Assembly (NCBI GenBank): GCA_023384005.1
Contig: JAHDXY010000015.1
Span: forward strand, 1 to 35,348
Length of the DNA stretch: 35,348 nt
Source: Burkholderiaceae bacterium
GTDB taxonomy: Bacteria > Pseudomonadota > Gammaproteobacteria > Burkholderiales > Burkholderiaceae_E
Direction of reading: 5' to 3'
Shown: positions 8,138 to 16,887 of the stretch, piece after piece
Layout: each line of letters starts with the position of its first letter
How positions within the stretch are numbered: the stretch's first letter is position 1
Notes under the pieces: model-generated
The model's database searches: none
What the model saw: the letters and a program-made list of their open reading frames with translations, nothing else
What the model was told of the DNA's origin: nothing
Translations under genes and position numbers: made by a program

Positions 8138-9046
8138 CTATACCGCCTGCGTCTCGGACCGCGCCAAACGGGTCCCTTCGAAGAACGCGGCGATACGACC
8201 CTTTGCGTTGGCGCTCAGCACAAGTCGCACGAACCCGCGCGTTTCCGCTGCAAAGGCGGCATCGACGTCCACTCTTGATGCAAGCCCGGCGACATCGATG
8301 ATCTCCGCTACTGCGTCATTGGAGACGTCCGGTTCGAAGCCCGCAGGTAGACGGTGCGCCGCGTCCTCGCTGAACTGCGGCGCAGGCTCGGCGTCCCAAG
8401 GCTGCACAGGATGCGGATGCAAGGCGATCCACTCCTTGCTCTTCGCGAACAGCTCCCCCGCGTTGTCCGCGACATCATCGATCAAGCCTTCCTCTAGCGC
8501 CGTCTCGACATCCAGCCGCTGCCCCGAGAGCAGAAACGCGAGTGCTCGTCCGATTCCCAGCTTGCGCGTCAAACGCACGATGCCACCGGCCGCTGGAAGA
8601 ATCCCGAATTGCACCTCGGGTAATGCGACGTGCGTCTTCGCACCGCGTAACGCGATACGGTGATGCGCAGCCAAGCACAACTCGTAGCCGCCACCGAGCG
8701 CCAGCCCGTTGATCGCCGCCACCACCGGAATGCCGAGTTTCTCCAGCCGCCGGAAGTAGCTCTTGAGTTCGTCGAAGTGCCGGTGCAAGGATTCCTCCCG
8801 ACCCACTTCGGCGCGCAACATCATCGCCAGGTCGCCACCCGCGAAAAACGTCGGCTTCGCCGAAGCGAGTATCACCCCGCGCAACGCGCCCCTGCGGCGT
8901 TCGATATCCGCTAGCGCCTCACGCATCGCGATCATGAACGCCTCGTTCATGACGTTGACCTTCCCCGGCAGATCAAACGTGAGCGTGCCGATGCCGTCTC
9001 CATCGACTTCCAGTTGAGCCCCCGCCGTAGCGCCGCTTTCACGCAT
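8138..9046 (-). CDS. Enoyl-CoA hydratase/isomerase with FadJ-like tail
   Basis: A crotonase-fold protein acting on acyl-CoA. From ATG 9046 (302 residues), 'FFAGGDL' gives one oxyanion-hole stretch and 'NGLALGGGYELCLA' the other. Glu122 and Glu144 ('LPEVQFG') match both catalytic glutamates of true hydratases. The last ~110 residues ('LHPHPVQPWD', then 'VDVDAAFAAETRGFVRLV') look like the linker of multifunctional FadJ/FadB proteins, but no 3-hydroxyacyl-CoA dehydrogenase domain follows: the frame ends and npdG begins. The chosen ATG overlaps the stop of the luciferase-like gene by eight bases. The in-frame N-terminal extension up to 9160 lies inside that gene and lacks crotonase similarity. 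Confidence 0.88.
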   Translation of the reverse strand: MRESGATAGAQLEVDGDGIGTLTFDLPGKVNVMNEAFMIAMREALADIERRRGALRGVILASAKPTFFAGGDLAMMLRAEVGREESLHRHFDELKSYFRRLEKLGIPVVAAINGLALGGGYELCLAAHHRIALRGAKTHVALPEVQFGILPAAGGIVRLTRKLGIGRALAFLLSGQRLDVETALEEGLIDDVADNAGELFAKSKEWIALHPHPVQPWDAEPAPQFSEDAAHRLPAGFEPDVSNDAVAEIIDVAGLASRVDVDAAFAAETRGFVRLVLSANAKGRIAAFFEGTRLARSETQAV

Positions 9047-10163
9047 CGGTGCGTTTTCCGGAATTGGCGACGTCGCCGAGGATGTTGGCTCTTGCGCGAT
9101 CCGTACTATCTGCCTTGACGTCGCGCACGAGCGCGGCGAGCGTCTTCCGCTCTTGCTCATCGCGAACCGAAATGGAGAACTCCGTGTTCGTCACGACATG
9201 GCCGAAGCGCTCGACCAGCTTCCTGCCAATCTTGTCATAGGTGCCGATCACGGCGAACTGATCAAGGATTTCGTCGGAGACCAGGCGCGGCAGGTCCTCC
9301 CACCGCTGCGCGCGGGACAGCAGCTTCGCCTCAGCGGCAAGGTCGTGCAGTCCCAGGTGCTCGAACGCCGCCGAATACGCGGGCGTCGAGGCGTAAAAGG
9401 CGATTCGGGCGCGGGCGTCGCGGATCTTCGGTTGCAGTTGCTCCTCGTCGGGCGCAGAGGCGACCAGCGGCTTCATGGACACGCTGAAGTTCTCCAGCGA
9501 GCGGCCGGAATTCTTCGCCCCCAGGCGCACTGCCGGCAACATCACCTGCTCGATATACGACGGTGTGCACACCGGGTGTGGCCGGATGCCATCGGCGACT
9601 TCACCGGCTACTTTACACATGACGGTGTTGACCGCCGCGAGGTGGATCGGGATCCACGGGTGCTCGATGGGGCCGGGGTTGAACAGGGGCACCATCAAGT
9701 TGATGTTGTAGTACTCGCCAGTGACGTTTAGCTGCGTGCCGTTCTGCCAGCAGTCCCACACCGCACGCACAGCTTTGACGTATTCGCGCATCCACGGACC
9801 GGCGGGGTGGGCCTGCATGCCGTAGCGTCGCTCGATGTGCGCCCGCACTTGCGGACCCAAGCCGAGGGTGAAGCGCCCCCTCGAAAGCCTCTGGATCGTC
9901 CATGCACTCAGCGCCATGCTGGTAGGGCTGCGCGGAAACGCTATCGCGACGGCGGTTCCGACGTTCAACGTGGTGGTCGCATGCGCTGCGAGCGCCATGA
10001 TGACGAAGGGGTCGTCTTTGGTCTCCTCCGTCATCAGGCCGTCATAGCCCAGGGACTCGACCAAGCGCGCCTGGTCGGCGACCTTGCCAACGTCGAGCGG
10101 CTGGTCGGGAGCCCGCAGGCCCGGATCAACCTTGCCCAGCGGCAGCAGTGTTTCAATCTTCAT
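9039..10163 (-). CDS. LLM-class F420-dependent oxidoreductase
   Basis: A luciferase-like (bacterial luciferase/F420 reductase) TIM-barrel enzyme of 374 residues. It is expected to use F420H2 to reduce an unsaturated or keto substrate, or F420 to oxidise an alcohol. Visible family traits: 'ARLVESLGYDGLMTEETKDDPFV', 'TLNVGTAVAIAFPRSP' (the segment around the non-prolyl cis-peptide), 'LSRGRFTLGLGPQVRAHIERRYG' and the C-terminal 'FAVIGTYDKIGRKLVERFG'. The start is ATG 10163 because GGAGA stands six bases before it; the frame reaches 10232 without a ribosome site. It overlaps the hydratase gene and follows the UbiD gene by 84 bases. npdG in the same group supplies the reduced cofactor. Substrate unknown. 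Confidence 0.9.
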   Translation of the reverse strand: MKIETLLPLGKVDPGLRAPDQPLDVGKVADQARLVESLGYDGLMTEETKDDPFVIMALAAHATTTLNVGTAVAIAFPRSPTSMALSAWTIQRLSRGRFTLGLGPQVRAHIERRYGMQAHPAGPWMREYVKAVRAVWDCWQNGTQLNVTGEYYNINLMVPLFNPGPIEHPWIPIHLAAVNTVMCKVAGEVADGIRPHPVCTPSYIEQVMLPAVRLGAKNSGRSLENFSVSMKPLVASAPDEEQLQPKIRDARARIAFYASTPAYSAAFEHLGLHDLAAEAKLLSRAQRWEDLPRLVSDEILDQFAVIGTYDKIGRKLVERFGHVVTNTEFSISVRDEQERKTLAALVRDVKADSTDRARANILGDVANSGKRTDA

Positions 10164-10247
10164 TGATGTCTCCAGATACAAGATGGCCGTTGATCGATGA
10201 TCGGCCGCGCGCGTCGCGCTGAACAGGACCAAATCTGACTGTAGAAC

Positions 10248-11747
10248 TCACTGATTCGACTTCGGGAATCCAAACTCATCCCAGCGAGCCAGTACGCGCG
10301 CCTCGTCCAACGGATCAAGCCGCACGGTGGGCGGGAAGCGCTCGTCGTTCCACTCCTTTCGCCTCTCGAAGGTCCAGTTTCGAGTGGCGTCGATGAGTAC
10401 ACGGTTCCACTGCGCGCAGCCCAGTTGGTCCACATCCCGGTCGCGAAGCGGCGTGCTGGGGTCCAGTACCGAGCCGAAGATGCCAGGAAACACCGTGATG
10501 CCTCCTTCACCTGCGTTCACGCGAAAAGCCAGCGCCCAATCGATCTGTTCCCAACTCGTGGGGTCGATCTCCTCCTCGACGACGATGACGTTCTTGTACT
10601 TGTACTGCGAAGCGCTGTTGCCCCATAGCGCAGCGGCGATTTGCTTTGGCTGCCCTTGATAGGCCTTTCTGATCTGGACGACAATATTCACACCCACCGT
10701 AATCGGCGTGCAGACGACATCCACAATGCCGGGGATGCCTGCACCTTCGAGGATGTTCCAGGCGCTGGCGGAGCGCTGGATCGTCGCCATGAACCCGTTC
10801 TCGCTAGTCGAACCCGGCAGAGTCCCCTCAAGCGTGCCGCGGAAAATCGGGTTGTCGCGATGGGTAACGCAGGACACCTGAATGGCGGGCCGTAGAGCCG
10901 GAATGTCCGAAATATGGCCAGTCGCCTCGCCGAACGGGCCTTCCATCTCGAAGGTGGATGGGTCGGCGGAGATAAAACCCTCGATGACGATTTCGGGACT
11001 CGCTGGCACCTCCAGGTCCGAGGTTTCGCACTTGATCAGTTGCACCGGCTCGCCGCGGTAGGCTCCCATCACGTCGTATTCGCACATGCCCGGGGCAATC
11101 GGGCTGCCGGCGATAAAGTCCATCATCGGATCCCAGCCGATCACACAGGCAACGGGCATCGGCTGGCCCCGGTCGGCGTACTTCTGGAAATGGCGTCCCC
11201 AATGCTGGCCGCCCTTGACCAGAAGTACCGAGATGGATTTCTTGGTGCTAATCATTCCGCGATACACGCCCACGTTCATCACCCCGGTGTCGGGATCGCG
11301 CGTGACGATCGACGCAAAGGTATTGATGTACCGGCCGCCCTCGAGCGGATGCCAACGCGGCACCGGGAACTCGAACAGATCAATCTTCTCGCCCGTCACG
11401 ATGTTCTGCTTCACCGGCCCGGTGTCGACTTGCACAGGCGGGATCGCCTTGCGATTCGTCTCCAGCACGTGGCGTACGAGATCCTTGTTGCTCGCGTTCT
11501 TCGGAAATCCAAGCACTTGACGCAATCGCGCTTCAGACGCGAGGATGCTCGTGACGAGGCGCATACAGCGTCCAGTTCGATAGCCTTTGATAGCCTCGAA
11601 TAGCAGCGCGGGGCCTTTTTGCTCTAGCGCCTTCCGCGTGACGGCACCGAGTTCGCGGTCCCAATCCACTTCCGCGCTGATCCGGTGCAACTCACCAGCC
11701 TCTTCAAGGCGCTGGATCGTCTGACGCAAATCGAGGAAACCCGTCAT
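10248..11747 (-). CDS. UbiD-family prenylated-FMN (de)carboxylase
   Basis: Reversible decarboxylation of an aromatic or alpha,beta-unsaturated acid with prenyl-FMN. From ATG 11747 (499 residues), Asn158 and Arg163 in 'MNVGVYRGM' and Glu269/Glu274 in 'EMEGPFGEATGH' reproduce the Arg-Glu-Glu triad of Fdc1 with the same five-residue spacing between the glutamates. The active site is therefore intact. AAGGAG at 11754-11759, six bases upstream, fixes the start. Length is usual for the family (about 490-510). No UbiX (prenyl-FMN maker) is in the window, so it would be supplied from elsewhere. It is the first gene of the leftward F420-island group, so its substrate probably enters the pathway here. 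Confidence 0.93.
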   Translation of the reverse strand: MTGFLDLRQTIQRLEEAGELHRISAEVDWDRELGAVTRKALEQKGPALLFEAIKGYRTGRCMRLVTSILASEARLRQVLGFPKNASNKDLVRHVLETNRKAIPPVQVDTGPVKQNIVTGEKIDLFEFPVPRWHPLEGGRYINTFASIVTRDPDTGVMNVGVYRGMISTKKSISVLLVKGGQHWGRHFQKYADRGQPMPVACVIGWDPMMDFIAGSPIAPGMCEYDVMGAYRGEPVQLIKCETSDLEVPASPEIVIEGFISADPSTFEMEGPFGEATGHISDIPALRPAIQVSCVTHRDNPIFRGTLEGTLPGSTSENGFMATIQRSASAWNILEGAGIPGIVDVVCTPITVGVNIVVQIRKAYQGQPKQIAAALWGNSASQYKYKNVIVVEEEIDPTSWEQIDWALAFRVNAGEGGITVFPGIFGSVLDPSTPLRDRDVDQLGCAQWNRVLIDATRNWTFERRKEWNDERFPPTVRLDPLDEARVLARWDEFGFPKSNQ

Positions 11748-12339
11748 TTCATTCTCCTTCAGAGACAAAGCACTGGCGCTCAGTGGCCGATCGGTACCAA
11801 ACTATCGATGCAATGCGTGCAGGTCGCGACCAAGCGACACTCACCCACGCGGGAGCGTGCCGCTATCGCGCGCGACCGTGTTGCAGCATCGGCGGAACGA
11901 GGGAAACCACGCGAAGTACTCTTCACGCATCGCAGTTGCTCCGCACGGAGAGTGACTCGGCAACGCTTTCGCTCGGCAAGCTGCGAGCATCGAGCCGGTC
12001 GGCGTGGTTGTCGCCCAAGACTACCACAGCATGCGACGCAATTCCGAGGTGGGCAGCGCGCCGCGAGGCGATCAAATTCCGTGGTCAAGGCGCTATTCAT
12101 CTCAGTGCGTTGCGGGCCTTTGCCTCGTCAACACCAACTACCGCGGGAATGTGACCGGTATGAGCAAGACGCCACGTGGATCGCAGCGGCAACGGCCACG
12201 GCTCCCGGGCCGACATCGGCCGGCTTGCTGCTCGGCGGGTTGGTGCGGGTGATCGCGAAGTTCCGCAAAGCGACACGATCGCGCTGACATAGCAAGACAC
12301 CCGCACCCAGGTCTGCCCTGTCCCTGCCGCGGCCTGCGC
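11748..12339. other. 592-base gap without a supported gene
   Basis: It lies between the OmpA-like gene and the UbiD gene, both leftward. The promoter for the UbiD-led group should be here, but I see no clear operator. Frames on either strand have mixed codon use and no recognisable domain. A few scattered words near 12.1 kb vaguely recall acyl-CoA ligases but not convincingly. Confidence 0.5.
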
Positions 12340-13251
12340 TCAGCGCGCCACCAGGACAACGCGGCGGTTTTCCGCACGGCCGGAGTCGCTCGCATTGGTC
12401 GCCTGCGGTGCGAGTGGTCCGACACCGTGTCCTTCCATGCGGTCGCGACGGATGCCGTAGTTCGTCGCGAGTTCGTCGACGACGGCGCGGGCGCGATCGC
12501 CCGACAGCGTCTGGTTGTGCGAGAAGCTGCCCTTCATATCGGTGTGACCGACCACGTAGACCATCATCTCGGGGCGCGCTTTCAGAAGCTTTGCCACTTC
12601 CATCAGCGCTTGCTTCGACTGCGCTTGAAGCACTGCCTTGTCGGTATCGAAGTAGATGCCGTCGACGACAACGTAGCCCTTGTTGTCCAGCCCCTTGCCG
12701 AGCGCGGCCGCGTCGAGCTTCACCATGCCCGTATCCATGCCCTTCACTTCGACGACGTGCACGTCGGTGAAAGTCTGTCCCACGGCAATCGCGACATAGG
12801 CGGTGTGGCCGCCCTGGTCGAAGCGTGCGAGCAGGTATCGGCCCGCAAGGTTCGAGATCGCGTGAAGGCCCGAGTACTTCTGCAGCGTCGGGCCCGCATA
12901 CGCCGCCGCGCACTCGCGTTTTTCCTGATCGCAGGTATAGAGGATCTTCGCGCCCGCAGCGCGAACGGCGTCCTCGTAGTTCCTGAACACCTCGAGAATG
13001 GAACGGTCCTTCGGCTTGGTATAGAACAGCTTCGTCACTTTGCCTTCGAGCGCGAGTCCGGTCGGCTCCTTGCCCTTTTCATCCATCCCCGTGAACGCGG
13101 AGTACTGATCGAACTCCTTGACGTCGCTGCGCCGCATCGTCGATCCCTCGTACGGCGACACGAGCGGGTGGTCGGTCTTGGCCGCGGGCGCGGCAATCGC
13201 GTTCGCGCAAACGACGGCAAGGAATATCGCCAGGAATGAAGCATTTCTCAT
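12340..13251 (-). CDS. OmpA-family lipid-independent envelope protein with DUF4892-like N-domain
   Basis: A secreted cell-envelope protein of 303 residues from ATG 13251 (GGAGG six bases upstream). Residues 1-20 form a Sec signal peptide ('MRNASFLAIFLAVVCANAIA') with AxA cleavage and no lipobox. The middle ('HPLVSPYEGSTMRRSDVKEF', 'LEVFRNYEDAVRAAGAKILY') resembles DUF4892. The last ~110 residues are an OmpA C-domain: 'GIYFDTDKAVLQAQSKQAL', 'VYVVGHTDMKGS', 'LSGDRARAVVDEL' and 'NRRVVLV', which binds peptidoglycan. It stands alone between the UbiD group and a decayed SDR gene, and its role is probably structural and unrelated to either. Confidence 0.88.
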   Translation of the reverse strand: MRNASFLAIFLAVVCANAIAAPAAKTDHPLVSPYEGSTMRRSDVKEFDQYSAFTGMDEKGKEPTGLALEGKVTKLFYTKPKDRSILEVFRNYEDAVRAAGAKILYTCDQEKRECAAAYAGPTLQKYSGLHAISNLAGRYLLARFDQGGHTAYVAIAVGQTFTDVHVVEVKGMDTGMVKLDAAALGKGLDNKGYVVVDGIYFDTDKAVLQAQSKQALMEVAKLLKARPEMMVYVVGHTDMKGSFSHNQTLSGDRARAVVDELATNYGIRRDRMEGHGVGPLAPQATNASDSGRAENRRVVLVAR

Positions 13252-13312
13252 CGAGCACCTCCCAATGGTTTGTTCGATCGCCGCGAGCCGCCAGCATTCC
13301 CTGGAGGTTTGA

Positions 13313-13527
13313 TCCCATCCTTCCCGCCGGGGACGCTGCACTTCGCGCCTCGATCATGCGCGCGTGTCTCCCTCATCGTATGCCTCGCTCAAGCCTGAGA
13401 TTACCGGCGTATTGATCAGTCCGGGAAGAATGGCGTTGCGTCGAATTCCCATTGCCGCGTGCCGATGGGCAATGGCTCGCGTCAGGGCATCTGCCCCTGT
13501 CTCGGCGACGCTGTACGCGACCACGTC
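13313..13527 (-). pseudogene. Remnant of a short-chain dehydrogenase/reductase (SDR)
   Basis: Reading leftward from 13527, 57 codons give the C-terminal third of an SDR: 'DVVAYSVAETGADALTRAIA', then 'GIRRNAILPGLINTPVISG' and 'SEAYDEGDTRA' before TGA at 13354-13356. In the next frame ATG 13357 continues the same homology ('MIEARSAASPAGRMG') to 13313, so one frameshift separates the two parts. The catalytic YxxxK is YSVAE here, with Lys replaced by Glu. The N-terminal two thirds, including the cofactor site, are missing and the intact E1 beta gene occupies that side. This is a truncated, frameshifted relic marking an old rearrangement. Confidence 0.75.
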
Positions 13528-13546
13528 CCGGCGCCGCGCAGACGCG

Positions 13547-14542
13547 TCATCGTTTGGAAGGTGCCGGCACGAACCCGACCAATTTCGTCGCGCAATCCAC
13601 GATCGCGGCCTCGCCGGGAATGAACGCGTTCTCGAGAGTCAGACTGTAGGGCACAGGCAAGTGCGCGGGAGCCAGCCGCATCACCGGAGCAATCAGCCGA
13701 TCGAATGCATGCTCCGAAAGAATCGCTGCCACCTCCGCGCCGAAGCCGCCGGTCTTCCATGCCTCGTGGACGATGAGCGCGCGACGCGTCCTTGATACCG
13801 ATTCAACGATCAGTTCGGCATCCAGAGGAAGAATGCTCCTGAGATCGACGACTTCCGCTTCGATGCCGGATTTCGCGAGTTCATCCGCGGCCGCCAGCGC
13901 GCGCTTGACCATGAGGCCAGCCGCGATGATCGTCAGGTCGCGGCCCTGCCGCTTGATGTCGGCCTTGCCGATTGGCACCAGGTAGTCGGCGTCCGGCACC
14001 TCCTCGCGGCGCCCGTGCATCAGACTCATGTGCTCACAGAAGATCACCGGGTTGTCGTCTCGCACCGCTGACTTGATCAGCCCTTTGGCGTCGAACGGCG
14101 TCGTTGGCATGACGACCTTGAGTCCGGGCAAATGCGAAAACAGGGAAGTGAAGTCCTCCTGATGCCCCCTGTGCGGACTGACGCCGAACTTCGTGCGCAT
14201 CACGAGCGGCGCCCGGAGAATGCCGTCGGTCTTGTAGTAGATGCCCGCGTCGGAGGCGAAGGGCCCCATCGCCAGCGTCGTGAACTCGGAGAACATCAGC
14301 TCGAAGACTGGCCGCTTGCCTCGCAGCGCAGCGCCGAAGCAGGCTGCGGTGATGACCTCTTCCGAGATCGGGGCGTCGATGACGCGACCCGTATGGCCGT
14401 ATCGCTCCCAGATCCCCTTGAACGACTGGAGCGGGCCGCCCAACGGACCGATATCCTGCCCCATGAAGAAGACATCCGGATCTCGATCGAACTCTTCGGA
14501 CAGTCCCTGGACAATCGCTTCCACCATGGTGAGACGTGGCAT
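13547..14542 (-). CDS. 2-oxoacid/acetoin dehydrogenase E1 component, beta subunit
   Basis: The thiamine-diphosphate-dependent E1 beta chain, 331 residues, AcoB/PdhB type. Signatures: 'MVEAIVQGLSEEF', 'VFFMGQDIGPLGG', 'DAPISEEVITAACFGAALRG' (the conserved Glu that activates ThDP), 'PHRGHQEDFTSLFSHLPGLKVVMP' and 'VVDLRSILPLD' in the C-terminal transketolase domain. It directly follows E1 alpha in the same direction with a ten-base gap, so the two subunits are co-made. No E2 (lipoyl acyltransferase) or E3 gene follows, where the usual operon would have them. Instead there is an SDR relic. Substrate (pyruvate, acetoin or branched 2-oxoacid) cannot be read off. Confidence 0.9.
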   Translation of the reverse strand: MPRLTMVEAIVQGLSEEFDRDPDVFFMGQDIGPLGGPLQSFKGIWERYGHTGRVIDAPISEEVITAACFGAALRGKRPVFELMFSEFTTLAMGPFASDAGIYYKTDGILRAPLVMRTKFGVSPHRGHQEDFTSLFSHLPGLKVVMPTTPFDAKGLIKSAVRDDNPVIFCEHMSLMHGRREEVPDADYLVPIGKADIKRQGRDLTIIAAGLMVKRALAAADELAKSGIEAEVVDLRSILPLDAELIVESVSRTRRALIVHEAWKTGGFGAEVAAILSEHAFDRLIAPVMRLAPAHLPVPYSLTLENAFIPGEAAIVDCATKLVGFVPAPSKR

Positions 14543-14552
14543 CTGGAACCTC

Positions 14553-15503
14553 TCAGCGCGCGTAGGCGTTCAAGTCTGGAATGACGACCGCGGGATCCGG
14601 CATGGGATCGTCGCGCGCGGCGGTGGCGGCGAGGGCGACCTCGCGCACGATCTCGTCTCGAAGGGCGCGGACCTCGTCGTCGGACATGATCCCGGCCGAG
14701 ACGACGGTTTCGCTCAGCTTGCGAATCGGATCGCGCTGCTTCCAGATCTCCGCCTCGTCTGCGCTTCTGTATAGCGAGCGGTCGCCAACGAAGTGGCCCT
14801 GCTGACGATAGGTCAGGGCATGCACGAACGCAGGCCCGGCGCCGTCCCGGGCGCGCTCGATCGCATCGCCGACGCTCCCGTACACCTGCATGACGTCGTT
14901 CCCGTCGACGTCTGTCGCGCGCATTCCGAACGCAGCCGCCCTGGCGGCGAGATCACCCCCCGCGATCGCGCGCGCCGCCGGCATCGAAACCGCGTACTGG
15001 TTGTTCTGGCAGACGAAGACAACGGGCAGTTTCATCATGGCCGCGAGGTTCAGCGACTCGTAGAGAACGCCGGCGTTCGCCGTGCCGTCGCCGAAAGTGA
15101 CCACGGTCACTTCCCTGCTGCCGTCGAGCTTGGCCGCAAGGGCCGAGCCGGTTGCGTATCCGATGCTGGCCCCCAGCGTACCGGAGAACATTCCAAAGAA
15201 GTTCGGCGCAAACGCCCCACAGAAATCCCCGCGCTGGCGGCCTCGCGTGGGTCCCGTGGCTCGACCCAGGACACCCGCGATCAACTTGCGCACGTCGGCG
15301 CCGCGCGCGAGCGACGCGACGAGGGCGCCGCGGTAATGGGGTACGGCAACGTCGTCGGTATCGAGGGCGGAAAACGTACCGACGATGACCGCCTCCTCAC
15401 CGATCGACGGATGCAGATGGCTGTCGATCTCGATGATCGCGCGCTCGGTCTCGCGCCCCAGAAACATCCGGCGCAGCAGTTCACGGTGAATGAGGCTGCT
15501 CAT
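14553..15503 (-). CDS. 2-oxoacid/acetoin dehydrogenase E1 component, alpha subunit
   Basis: A ThDP-binding E1 alpha chain of 316 residues, AcoA-like. The ThDP motif is seen as 'GDGTANAGVLYESLNLAAMMKLPVVFVCQNN' (GDG...NN). Other blocks are 'SIGEEAVIVGTFSALDTDD', 'HYRGALVASLARG' and 'DGNDVMQVYGSVGDAIERAR'. The start is at 15503, where GGGAG lies five bases before ATG; the frame extends to 15572 without a ribosome site. It follows dctM by 94 bases, so transporter and dehydrogenase may share a transcript. The product of the TRAP importer, or something one step from it, may be the 2-oxoacid this E1 acts on. That link is inference. Confidence 0.9.
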   Translation of the reverse strand: MSSLIHRELLRRMFLGRETERAIIEIDSHLHPSIGEEAVIVGTFSALDTDDVAVPHYRGALVASLARGADVRKLIAGVLGRATGPTRGRQRGDFCGAFAPNFFGMFSGTLGASIGYATGSALAAKLDGSREVTVVTFGDGTANAGVLYESLNLAAMMKLPVVFVCQNNQYAVSMPAARAIAGGDLAARAAAFGMRATDVDGNDVMQVYGSVGDAIERARDGAGPAFVHALTYRQQGHFVGDRSLYRSADEAEIWKQRDPIRKLSETVVSAGIMSDDEVRALRDEIVREVALAATAARDDPMPDPAVVIPDLNAYAR

Positions 15504-15597
15504 GTCTTCTCCCTTCTTCACGGCTCTACGGTGCCGACAAGTGCATCCACGGCAATCAGATCGTCCGAACAAACACCGCAGTGCCGCAGCACGCCGG

Positions 15598-16887
15598 CTA
15601 TCTCCCGGCCAGCATGTTCGGCAGGGCGGTACTCAAGGCCGGGAAGGCAACGAGGAATCCCAGCATGGCCATTTGCGCCGCGATGAACACCACGAGTTCC
15701 CGAATCACGTCAGACGATGACGCTTGCGCCTGCGCCGCGGTCAGGTAGATCAGGAAACCGACGGGGGGCGTCAGTAAACCGAGCGACATCGCGAACACGG
15801 CGACAACGCCAAAATGGATGGGATCGACTCCGATCAGGCGAACGACCGGCATGAACATCGGCACGAAGACGAGAAGGATCGTCACCGGATCGAGAAAGCA
15901 GCCGACGACAAGCAGGAAGATCGCTATCAACGCCAGGATCACCAGCGGATCGCCCGATATTCTCATGAGCGCACTGGCAAGACCCTGCGCCAGGTTCATG
16001 TTCCCCATGATCCAGATGAAGGTTCCGGCGACAGACAGCACGATGAGGACTCGGCAGGACTCCATCCCCGCCCGGCAGGTCGCCCGCCACAGGCCAGCGA
16101 GCGTGATCTCGCGATTCACAAGGCTGATCGCAGCGGCATAGAGCGCGGCCAGCGCGCCAATCTCGGTGACCGTCGCGACACCGCTCACGACGCCAGCCAC
16201 GATCAGGATCGGGAGTACAACTGCGGGGGCGGCATACACGAGCGCGCGCGTCACGAGCCGCCAGCCCGGCCATGGCGAAGACGGGTAGTTCCTGCGCACG
16301 CCGATGACAACCGTGGCGGCGAGCAGGAAAACACCCATCAGCAACCCTGGAACGATTCCTGCCAAGAAGAGGTCGCTCACCGACGTCTGACTGAAGAACG
16401 CGTACAGAACGAAGGGGATCGAAGGAGGAATGATCGGTCCCATCGTCGCCGCGGCAGCAGTGACCGCCGCAGAGTACGGGCCGGGGTAGCCGGCACGCTT
16501 CATTGCCGGAATCATCAACGATCCGACAGCGGACGCATCCGCAATCGCCGAGCCCGATATGCCGGCGAAGACCATCGAGACAAGTACGTTGACGTGGCTG
16601 AGTCCGCCCCGAATATGGCCGGCAATCGCGGTGGCGACATCTACCAGCCGGCGGCCTATTCCTCCGACGTTGAGGATTTCGCCGACGAGGAAGAAGAATG
16701 GAATCGCGAGCAGGCTGTAGCTATCGACACCCTGAAGAAAGCCCTGCACGATGATCTCGGGCGGCAACTTGGGCCAGTAGACCGCCGCGTACGCGACGAT
16801 CGACAGCGCGAGGCACAGAAATACCGGCATCCCGAGCGCCAGCGCGACCAGCATCGCTCCCAGCAGGACCGTGAACTCCCCGAGCAT
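15598..16887 (-). CDS. dctM: TRAP transporter large permease (DctM family)
   Basis: The 12-helix channel subunit of a sodium-driven TRAP importer, inner membrane, 429 residues from ATG 16887. It shows typical hydrophobic segments and DctM words: 'LGMPVFLCLALSIVAY', 'PFFFLVGEILNVGGIGRRLV', 'VSMVFAGISGSAIADASAVGSLMIPAMKRAGYPGPYSAAVTAAAATMGPIIPPSIPF' region around 120-180, and near the end 'GLLTPPVGFLIYLTAA'. The start overlaps the dctQ stop by one base (TGATG). An extended frame to 17157 exists but only mirrors dctQ. Orientation and spacing make dctQ-dctM-E1 alpha-E1 beta a likely operon. Confidence 0.92.
   Translation of the reverse strand: MLGEFTVLLGAMLVALALGMPVFLCLALSIVAYAAVYWPKLPPEIIVQGFLQGVDSYSLLAIPFFFLVGEILNVGGIGRRLVDVATAIAGHIRGGLSHVNVLVSMVFAGISGSAIADASAVGSLMIPAMKRAGYPGPYSAAVTAAAATMGPIIPPSIPFVLYAFFSQTSVSDLFLAGIVPGLLMGVFLLAATVVIGVRRNYPSSPWPGWRLVTRALVYAAPAVVLPILIVAGVVSGVATVTEIGALAALYAAAISLVNREITLAGLWRATCRAGMESCRVLIVLSVAGTFIWIMGNMNLAQGLASALMRISGDPLVILALIAIFLLVVGCFLDPVTILLVFVPMFMPVVRLIGVDPIHFGVVAVFAMSLGLLTPPVGFLIYLTAAQAQASSSDVIRELVVFIAAQMAMLGFLVAFPALSTALPNMLAGR

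Noticed and set aside
5388-8663. Rightward 1091-codon open frame opposite fbiC, npdG and the hydratase gene
   Set aside because: No recognisable domains, Arg/His-rich composition and full overlap with three well-supported genes. It is a mirror frame of GC-rich coding DNA.
11990-12290. Possible decayed acyl-CoA ligase on the plus strand
   Set aside because: Short words such as 'LVNTNYRGN' recall the family, but the frame shifts and the flanks show no support. Too weak to call.
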